A stretch of DNA of 64,000 bases from Bacillota bacterium (GTDB taxonomy: Bacteria > Bacillota > Sulfobacillia > JAMCWA01). Under the pieces are notes generated by a model. The model did not search any database, was not told the DNA's origin, and worked only from the letters and a program-made list of their open reading frames with translations. The position numbers were made by a program, and so were the translations under genes. The DNA lies in assembly GCA_023475165.1 (NCBI GenBank), contig JAMCWA010000060.1:1-64000 (forward strand). Reading direction: 5' to 3'. Positions 55,568-62,221 of this stretch are shown piece after piece (within the stretch, counting starts at the first letter, position 1; each line of letters opens with the position of its first letter).

Positions 55568-58255
55568 GTGACCCGTTCGGCGGTCATAATGGCTGGAGGC
55601 AACGGAACCCGTTTGCGACCCCTGACCTGCGGGCGTCCCAAACCCATGGTTCCCTTCCTGAACCGTCCGATAATGGAGTATTCCCTTCACCTGCTTCGTC
55701 AACATAACCTGACTCAGGCGGTGGCAACTCTCCATTATCTCCCGGAAGCCATCACCAGCTATTTCACTAGTGGGCAAGATTGGGGCATAAACCTCAGCTA
55801 TTCCTTAGAGCAATTCCCTCTGGGGACAGCAGGCGGCGTCCGTCAGGCCGCTCGGAACTTCCGGGAGACCTTCGTGGTCTTGAGCGGGGACGGTATCACC
55901 GATATTGACCTCAGCCAGGCCATTACCTTCCACCGCCGCCAGGGCGCCCTGGCCACCATTGTTTTGACCCGGGTGGAAAACCCCCTGGAGTATGGTATCG
56001 TCTTAACCGACAGGGACGGGAGGATCAAACGGTTCTTGGAGAAACCGGGTTGGGGCCAGGTGTTTAGCGACACCATCAATACCGGCATCTACATCCTAGA
56101 ACCACAGGTCTTAGAGCACATACCCCCAGATCGCCCTTACGATTTTAGCCAGGATCTCTTTCCTTCCCTCCTGGCCGCCCAAGCCCCCCTTTTTGGCTTT
56201 GTAGCGGAAGGCTACTGGTGTGACATCGGAAATCTGGAGCAATACCGTCAGGCCAGTTTTGACTTCCTGCAAGGAAAGATAAAGACCCTCCCGCCAGGAG
56301 AACTGATCTCGCCCGGCATCTGGGCCGCCCGCGGCGCATCCATAGATACCAAGGCCCGCCTGGTTCCTCCCGTGGTTATAGGTGAAGGGAGCAGCCTTGG
56401 TCCCGGGGCCTGGCTGGACAGCTTTACCATCCTGGGCAGGGACGTTTTGGTGGAGACTAACGCTTCCTCTAAACGCAGCATCATTTGGGACCGCTCCCAG
56501 TTGGGGCACCGGGCGCAGGTGCGCGGTTCCGTTCTGGCCAACCGCGTTCGTTTAGCGGAAAGGGCCTCTGTTTTTGAGGGAGCCGTGTTGGCTGACGATG
56601 TGGTCCTGGGGCGGGGGGCGGTGGTACGGCCGAAGGTTAAGGTCTGGCCGGCCAAGTTCCTGGAGAATGAAGCGGTTCTAAGCGACCACCTCATTTGGGG
56701 AGCAACACAACGCAAGACATTATTTGGCCATAAAGAGATTACCGGAAGAGCCAATTTTGACATAACCCCGGAATTGGCCGCCAAACTGGGAGCAGCCTTC
56801 GGCAGCCATATGGAAAGAGGTTCCTGGGTGGTTGTAGGAAGTGATGGCGAGGCCGCCGCCGAGATGCTAAAAGGTGCCCTGATCACCGGACTACTGTCAA
56901 CCGGGGTCCATGTCCACGACCTGGGCAAAGAAGCCGTGCTCACCCCAGTTACTCGCTACGCTGTCCTGGCCTTACAGTCACAGGGAGGGATTCACCTGAA
57001 GGCAGCCTTTCGCTCCCAAGGTAGCTTGAGCTTGGAGTTCTTCGATCACCGCGGACTTAATATCCCCGAGAAAATGGAGCGGAAGCTGGGAAATGCCCTG
57101 GAAAGGGACGATTTTCGGCGGGTTGAACCCCGCTCGGCCGGCCGGGTCTCTCTCCAGACAGGGATGCTGGACGCCTACCGGCAAAACCTGCTGAAGCAGA
57201 TAGATACCCTGTCCTTAAAACGCTGGCCCCAGCACCTGGTCGCCCTTTTTCCTACCGCCCTCACTGACCTCGTGAGCGCCCTGTTCGCTGAATTGGGCTG
57301 GACAATTCGTTATATTCCTTACCAACCTGATTCTGTGGCAAAAGGAAAGGCCGATCTACCGGACGATTTGGCCCCCTTCTCCCCCCCAACTGGGGATGAC
57401 CACACCGCTGCACCTTCAAGAAGGGGGGAAAGGGCGAGGCCAGGGACAGTCCCCCCGCCAGATCCGACAGACGGCGTGCAATCGCCGGAACTCTCCATCC
57501 CGGCAGAACTGATCCAGTCGGCTCGCGAGGCGCAGCAGAACTGGGGTGCCGAACTCGCTGCTGTCATCGGACCCTCCGGAGAAGAACTGGTCCTACTAAC
57601 TGGCACCGGTCGAATCGTTCAGGGCGGGACTTATACCCTCCTGGCTACTCAGCTCAGCTTGCACCGCCATCCCGAGAGTCCCATCGTCTTGCCCATCACC
57701 GCCCCGTCAGCAGCGGAAAGGCTGGTGGCCCTGGAAAAGGGCCAAGTCCTACGAACCACCTCCAGCTTGCCCAACCTTCTTGATAAGGCCTGGGAAATGG
57801 GAAAAACGGCCCGGGTGATTGGCTTTCCTCCCTCTGCCAAAGACCAGGCGACGCCGCGAGACAGGGGACTATACCAGCGAGTCCCCTTCTGGCTGTACCA
57901 GCTGGACGCCCTCACCGGTTTGCTCATGGTCCTGGAGGCCTTGGCCCAAGAGAGGACCAGTCTGGACCGACTCATCGCGAGCCTGCCAACCTTCGTCCAA
58001 ACCCAACTATCCGTTGTCTGTGGTCCGGAGGCAAAAGGTCGCGTCCTCAGGCAACTGTCCGAGGAAGCCGGGAGTATGGTAGAAGAAGAATCTTTGGAGG
58101 GGGTAACCTTCCATTTCGAAAAAGGCCGCGCCCTTATCCTCCCCGATGCCATTGAGTCCCTTTGTCAGATCTACTGTGAGGCTTCCACCCTGGAAGATGC
58201 GGCAGATTTGGCCCAGCGTTATGCGCGAAAAGTCCAGGAACTGACGCAGGCGTGA
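55568..58255 (+). CDS. Sugar nucleotidyltransferase fused to a phosphomannomutase-like module
   Basis: An 895-residue protein. The nucleotidyltransferase domain is at ~1-235 (MAGGNGTRLRPLT, KPMVPFLNRPIMEY, VLSGDGITDIDL, FLEKPGWG, NTGIYILEP). A left-handed beta-helix follows (~250-370). The rest is phosphoglucomutase/phosphomannomutase-like. Where true mutases have the TASHNP catalytic Ser loop, this protein has GGIHLKAAF, so mutase activity is doubtful; this substitution is typical of the family usually named mannose-1-phosphate guanylyltransferase. A Pro/Arg-rich linker interrupts the module (~595-640). GTG 55568 follows AGGAGGTG. Confidence 0.87.
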   Translation: MTRSAVIMAGGNGTRLRPLTCGRPKPMVPFLNRPIMEYSLHLLRQHNLTQAVATLHYLPEAITSYFTSGQDWGINLSYSLEQFPLGTAGGVRQAARNFRETFVVLSGDGITDIDLSQAITFHRRQGALATIVLTRVENPLEYGIVLTDRDGRIKRFLEKPGWGQVFSDTINTGIYILEPQVLEHIPPDRPYDFSQDLFPSLLAAQAPLFGFVAEGYWCDIGNLEQYRQASFDFLQGKIKTLPPGELISPGIWAARGASIDTKARLVPPVVIGEGSSLGPGAWLDSFTILGRDVLVETNASSKRSIIWDRSQLGHRAQVRGSVLANRVRLAERASVFEGAVLADDVVLGRGAVVRPKVKVWPAKFLENEAVLSDHLIWGATQRKTLFGHKEITGRANFDITPELAAKLGAAFGSHMERGSWVVVGSDGEAAAEMLKGALITGLLSTGVHVHDLGKEAVLTPVTRYAVLALQSQGGIHLKAAFRSQGSLSLEFFDHRGLNIPEKMERKLGNALERDDFRRVEPRSAGRVSLQTGMLDAYRQNLLKQIDTLSLKRWPQHLVALFPTALTDLVSALFAELGWTIRYIPYQPDSVAKGKADLPDDLAPFSPPTGDDHTAAPSRRGERARPGTVPPPDPTDGVQSPELSIPAELIQSAREAQQNWGAELAAVIGPSGEELVLLTGTGRIVQGGTYTLLATQLSLHRHPESPIVLPITAPSAAERLVALEKGQVLRTTSSLPNLLDKAWEMGKTARVIGFPPSAKDQATPRDRGLYQRVPFWLYQLDALTGLLMVLEALAQERTSLDRLIASLPTFVQTQLSVVCGPEAKGRVLRQLSEEAGSMVEEESLEGVTFHFEKGRALILPDAIESLCQIYCEASTLEDAADLAQRYARKVQELTQA

Positions 58256-58274
58256 TGCCGTCTGGTGCAAAAGT

Positions 58275-58663
58275 TGGAGACCGCTAAAAAACCCCCATCG
58301 GCGTGTCTCCCAGAGACCGCCGACGAACTGCGTTTTAAGTGGGGTTTTTCAGCGGTCTACCCCGAAACAAACCAGCTACTTCCAGGGCGCCGCGCGGGCG
58401 TTGCCGTCCTCGCTTTCGGTCACCTGTGCCGACCGCATCGCGGCTCAGTTCGGCCCTCCGGCCGGCATCGCGCCGATTCCCCATCCGTTGGGAGCGGCGC
58501 TCGGCGGCGTCCGTGCCGCCGTCCGGCCTCTCGGGCCTCGCTTTGCCGGATGCGGGGCCCGGCTCGGTGAAAGCGCTCCGCCGGCAATCGCCCGCCCGTC
58601 GCCACCCTGTTGCTGTTTCATTACTTTATGGCGCCGCCAAAAGGCGGCATGGGGATCTCCTAG
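58275..58663 (+). repeat. Composite repeat: inverted modular ends plus the fullest class B element
   Basis: GGAGACCGCTAAAAAACCCC (58276-58295) and GGGGTTTTTCAGCGGTCTAC (58341-58360) are inverted, pairing at 18 of 20 positions around a reversed right-end core (GACGAACTGCGTTTTAAGTGG). A class B element follows (58360-58663) from CCCCGAAACAAACCAGC to GGCGGCATGGGGATCTCC then TAG. It is GC-rich, with internal hairpins (CGGCGGC / GCCGCCG). The closing TAG at 58661-58663 region includes the rodA stop (58660-58662). No gene is supported in this 404-bp gap. Confidence 0.8.
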
Positions 58664-59802
58664 AACAATATCTTCTGTCTTCGCATCCAAATACTTTGCA
58701 GCAGTCCAATAGCCAGGAAGTTGGTGATCATGGCGCTACCACCATAGCTAACAAAGGGCAAAGGTATCCCGACTACAGGCATTATCCCCATGGTCATGCT
58801 CACGTTGATAAAAACGTGGAAAAGAAACATGGAGGCCACGCCACCGGCCAAGAGAAGCCCGAAAGGGTCCTTTGCCGCGGCGGCGATCCTCATCGCGCGC
58901 CAGATGAGGAAAAACTGCAAGGCCAGAACCGTCAGAGCGCCGAAAAATCCCAGTTCCTCGCCCGTGACGGAGAAGATAAAGTCGGTATGCTGTTCCGGCA
59001 AGAAATCTAACTGGTTCTGCGTTCCGGCGAAAAGGCCTTTCCCCAGCCAGCCCCCTGAGCCAATGGCGATGCGAGACTGAATGATGTGGTAGCCGGCCCC
59101 CAAGGGGTCGGCTTCCGGATTGATGAAGACGATGAGACGCATTAACTGGTAGCCCTCCAGGGGGAGCCAGAGGCCCAGATGAAAGTGCAGGAAGATGGCC
59201 AGAATCCCCGCCAGCAGTCCTCCCCCAAAAACGTAGATCAACAGCCTGGCCGGGGCTCCCGCCAAAAAAAACACCCCGATCAGAATGGCCAGAAAAACCA
59301 GACTGGTCCCCAGGTCGGGTTGTTTCAAAATCAGGAGCATAGGTATCCCAACATGAAGGAAGCTGGGTAAGAGATCGCGAAGATTCTTCAACTTCCCTTC
59401 CCGTTGCGAAAGGTAGTTGGCTAAGGTGATGATCATAATGATCTTGGCTAATTCTGACGGCTGAAGAGGGAAAGGGCCGATCTGGATCCAGCGCTGGGCT
59501 CCCAGGGCAGACCGGCCGGCCACCAGGACGGCCGACAACAGCCCCAGATTGATATAATAGAGTAACCTCGCCCAGCGCGCCAAGGCGTTATAGTCAATAA
59601 CCATGGGCAAAAAGGCCGCCCCCGTCCCCAGACCTATCCAAAGGAGTTGCCTCTTGACAAAGAAAAAACGGTCGGGGATATCGGTATTGGCCTTGGTCGC
59701 GCTGGCTACAACCAGAAGGCTGATGACCAGAAGGGGCAAGACGTTCAAGAACAAACCGTAATCGACTTGCTTTAAGAAGCGTCTTTCCAGCAAGGGGTTC
59801 AC
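58660..59802 (-). CDS. rodA: Rod-shape peptidoglycan glycosyltransferase RodA
   Basis: A 380-residue SEDS-family membrane protein with about ten helices that polymerises lipid II with PBP2 during elongation. Family motifs: GAQRWIQIGPFPLQPSELAKI, LKQPDLGTSLVFL, GYHIIQSRIAIGSGGWLGKGLFAGTQNQLDFLPEQHTDFIFSVTGEELGFFG and GIPLPFVSYGGSAMITNF. The GTG start at 59802 has only a weak AGGA four bases before it, which belongs to the adjacent repeat end; the in-frame TTG nine bases later is an alternative. Its stop codon also lies in a repeat end. Confidence 0.95.
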   Translation of the reverse strand: MNPLLERRFLKQVDYGLFLNVLPLLVISLLVVASATKANTDIPDRFFFVKRQLLWIGLGTGAAFLPMVIDYNALARWARLLYYINLGLLSAVLVAGRSALGAQRWIQIGPFPLQPSELAKIIMIITLANYLSQREGKLKNLRDLLPSFLHVGIPMLLILKQPDLGTSLVFLAILIGVFFLAGAPARLLIYVFGGGLLAGILAIFLHFHLGLWLPLEGYQLMRLIVFINPEADPLGAGYHIIQSRIAIGSGGWLGKGLFAGTQNQLDFLPEQHTDFIFSVTGEELGFFGALTVLALQFFLIWRAMRIAAAAKDPFGLLLAGGVASMFLFHVFINVSMTMGIMPVVGIPLPFVSYGGSAMITNFLAIGLLQSIWMRRQKILF

Positions 59803-59805
59803 ATC

Positions 59806-60047
59806 CTAGGAGAGTGCTGACAAACTGCGTTTTGAGTGGTTAACCCGCCCGAGAAGTCGTGAGGGCGAGACCTCAAATCAGCCCAGATGCTAGGAGCGAC
59901 AAGGCTTGGCGCGGAGGCGTATAGAGAAATACGTTAAGCACCAAGCCGCAGGCGCGACAATCTGCAATAGTAACACCCCTTTAATAAGGGGTTCTTTCTT
60001 GCAGATGGCACCACACCGCAGATGGGGGTTTTTCAGCGGTCTCCTAG
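59806..60047 (-). repeat. Complete modular repeat element with a nested hairpin insert
   Basis: Reverse orientation: CTAGGAGAGTGCTG (59806-59819) and CAGCGGTCTCCTAG (60034-60047) are the ends, inverted with 12 of 14 matches. The type-1 interior is present (CTCAAATCAGCCCAGATGC, GCGTATAGAGAAATACG), and near the left end an insert forms nested stems: ATCTGCA (59960-59966) with TGCAGAT (60000-60006), enclosing ACCCCTT/AAGGGGT. Together with about 130 bp of unassigned sequence it fills the 378-bp gap between minE and rodA. Confidence 0.85.
59975..59992 (+). terminator. Terminator-like hairpin inside the repeat
   Basis: ACCCCTT pairs with AAGGGGT around a 4-nt loop and is followed on the plus strand by TCTTTCTT. 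No plus-strand gene ends here, so it would act only on transcripts of the repeat itself or run-through. Confidence 0.45.
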
Positions 60048-60180
60048 CCAGCCGCGTTTACATAAACATTATACCTCCCGGGCCGCGATTTTTCTATGAG
60101 AAAACCTGCTCCTCCAGGTAGCTTCTCTCACACCTTATCACTGCAAACCGCTGCGCTTCAAAACACAAGCCCATTTTCAT

Positions 60181-60453
60181 CTACCAGGTTCCGGCGTGCC
60201 TTTTCATCCTTTTAATGGGAATACTTGCTACCAGGGCGACGGACTCTTCCCCTGAGGTCAAATTGATCTCGGTTCCCTTGTCGTCTATTTCCATATAACG
60301 AGAAATGACCTCGATCAGGTCTCCTTTCAAGTGCTCCAGGAACTGAGGGGCAACGCTCGCCCGGTCGTGCACCAGCACCAGGCGAAGTCGTTCCTTAGCA
60401 ATGTCCTTGCTCCTATTATCCTTGGGGAAGACCTTGTTGAGAAGGTCGAGCAT
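60181..60453 (-). CDS. minE: Cell division topological factor MinE
   Basis: A 90-residue MinE. The N-terminal membrane/MinD-binding part is MLDLLNKVFPKDNRSKDIAKERLRLVLVHDR and the C-terminal dimerisation domain is LEHLKGDLIEVISRYMEID. It stimulates MinD ATPase to drive pole-to-pole oscillation. ATG 60453 follows GGAGGAGAGG. The gene order minC-minD-minE matches the Gram-negative-like system kept by many Clostridia. Confidence 0.94.
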   Translation of the reverse strand: MLDLLNKVFPKDNRSKDIAKERLRLVLVHDRASVAPQFLEHLKGDLIEVISRYMEIDDKGTEINLTSGEESVALVASIPIKRMKRHAGTW

Positions 60454-60467
60454 ACCCTCTCCTCCTT

Positions 60468-61265
60468 TCAACTGGAAAATCCCATTAGCTTCTTCAATCG
60501 CTTCAACAAGCCACCTTCCGCCTCCAATGACATAAGAGGAACCGGTTCCCCCTGGATACGCCGGGCAATATTGCGGTATGCCTCACCGGCTCTGGATCCC
60601 TGCAAGGTAGCCGCCGGTTCTCCCCGGTTGGTCGAGACGACAATCATCTCATCTTCCGGAACAACGCCCAGGAGCTCGATGGCAAGGATCTCCAGCATGT
60701 CGTCAATATCCATCATATCACCCTTCTTGACCATGCTGGGGCGAATGCGGTTGACGATCAGCTTGGGTGCCGGCAGTTCCGCCGCCTCGATCAGCCCGAT
60801 GATGCGGTCGGCATCACGTACCGCCGCCACCTCGGGAGTGGTAACAATGACAGCCCGATCAGCCCCGGCGACGGCATTCTTAAAGCCCTGTTCGATGCCC
60901 GCCGGACTGTCGATAAGAACGTAATCAAACTCCTCTTTCAGTTCCCCTACTACGCCCTTCATCTGTTCCGGACTCACGGCAGTCTTGTCCTTGGTTTGGG
61001 CCGCGGGCAACAAGTAGAGCCCCTCAAAGCGCTTGTCCTTAATCAGGGCCTGTTTGAGGCGACAATACCCTTCCACTACATCCACCAAGTCAAAAACAAT
61101 CCTGTTCTCCAAACCCATAACTACGTCCAGGTTTCTCAGCCCAATGTCGGCATCCAACAGGGCCACTTTGCGCCCCAAAAGAGCCAAACTGGTTCCGAGA
61201 TTGGCGGTGGTTGTAGTCTTGCCAACCCCTCCCTTCCCGGAAGTTATCACCAGAGATTCCCCCAT
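60468..61265 (-). CDS. minD: Septum site-determining ATPase MinD
   Basis: A 265-residue deviant-Walker-A ATPase: GKGGVGKTT (10-18), switch I DADIGLRNLDVVMGLENR, switch II IDSPAGIEQGF, and a C-terminal amphipathic membrane-targeting helix (GLLKRLKKLMGF). It recruits MinC to the membrane to block FtsZ rings away from midcell. ATG 61265 follows GGGAGGG; the upstream in-frame codons have no ribosome binding site. Confidence 0.96.
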   Translation of the reverse strand: MGESLVITSGKGGVGKTTTTANLGTSLALLGRKVALLDADIGLRNLDVVMGLENRIVFDLVDVVEGYCRLKQALIKDKRFEGLYLLPAAQTKDKTAVSPEQMKGVVGELKEEFDYVLIDSPAGIEQGFKNAVAGADRAVIVTTPEVAAVRDADRIIGLIEAAELPAPKLIVNRIRPSMVKKGDMMDIDDMLEILAIELLGVVPEDEMIVVSTNRGEPAATLQGSRAGEAYRNIARRIQGEPVPLMSLEAEGGLLKRLKKLMGFSS

Positions 61266-61306
61266 AGAACTTTCCCTCCCCAAAACTGAACTCGGTGACC
61301 TTTCTT

Positions 61307-62011
61307 TCATCCAGACAGGGTTTGGGGCTGATAGGCCTCCACCACCACCAGCCCGTTCTTGATCTGGGCGACCTCGGGACCGCTGGGCGGCTCGTTACTT
61401 TCGTTGTCGGGGGGACGGCTGATGTAGTTGCCGATCCGCAACTGCGTTGGCTGTAACCGAAAGGCCGCCACCACCGCCCGGTCGTTCCCCTGAGCGCCGG
61501 CATGGGCCACCCCGCGCAGGACCCCCATGACGATAATATCACCGCTGGCCACAACCTCGGCCCCAGGATTCACATCTCCCAGGACCACCACATTTCCCGA
61601 ATAGCGAATACTTTGCCCGGAACGAAGTGTCCTCTTGACCAGTAGGGTGGCTTCAGGGCTAACCTCCTCACCCCGACGCCCACCCTCGCTTGGACTCCAG
61701 TTTTCCTTGTCCCCAGAGAACCCCTCTCCTGCCGGCTCTTTCGCCTCCCCCCCTTCCCCATGAATCACCTTCAACACCTTAAGTCCGTAGCGCTGATAGA
61801 TAATATCCTCCAGTTCCAGGAGTTGCCGGGAAGATAGGCTCCGGCCACCGATATCTATGGTAACCTCGGCTCCTTGCAAGAAACGCTCCGCCGAAGATAA
61901 ACGGTTGGCCAGCTTGGCCTTAACCACCTCAAAGTCTTCCTGTTCCGAATTGATTTGGATCAAAACCCCTGTCTTGGTACCCTTGAAAATCACGTCTTCC
62001 CGCTTGACCAT
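61307..62011 (-). CDS. minC: Septum site-determining protein MinC
   Basis: About 234 residues. An N-terminal FtsZ-inhibiting domain (VIFKGTKTGVLIQIN...) and a C-terminal right-handed beta-helix (VVVLGDVNPGAEVVASGDIIVMGVLRGVAHAGA, AAFRLQPTQLRIGNYISR) are joined by a Gly/Glu-rich linker. The C-terminal domain binds MinD. The start is uncertain: ATG 62011 has GGCAGGGAC close by; GTG 62032 is the other candidate. Confidence 0.94.
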   Translation of the reverse strand: MVKREDVIFKGTKTGVLIQINSEQEDFEVVKAKLANRLSSAERFLQGAEVTIDIGGRSLSSRQLLELEDIIYQRYGLKVLKVIHGEGGEAKEPAGEGFSGDKENWSPSEGGRRGEEVSPEATLLVKRTLRSGQSIRYSGNVVVLGDVNPGAEVVASGDIIVMGVLRGVAHAGAQGNDRAVVAAFRLQPTQLRIGNYISRPPDNESNEPPSGPEVAQIKNGLVVVEAYQPQTLSG

Positions 62012-62112
62012 GTCCCTGCCGCCCTTCGTCACCTGGAAGAACTCTTTTATTTCAGGAACTTAATGCTATTGTATTTTCGCGATGCAGCCTCAAAACTCCT
62101 CCTTCTCGAAAT

Positions 62113-62146
62113 AAAAAACTCTCCCGAGCCACAAGCGGTCAGAGAG
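62113..62146 (-). terminator. Probable terminator after the PBP2 gene
   Basis: On the minus strand CTCTC (62146-62142) pairs with GAGAG (62123-62119), with an inner CCG/CGG pair, followed by six T residues (62118-62113), about 75 nt past the stop codon. The outer stem is short and the loop large. Confidence 0.5.
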
Positions 62147-62221
62147 AGAAATAAGGCGATCATTGTTCTATTCCGCCTACGGCTGCGACAAATGACGAAA
62201 TATGGCTCCTTTTGTTGATTA

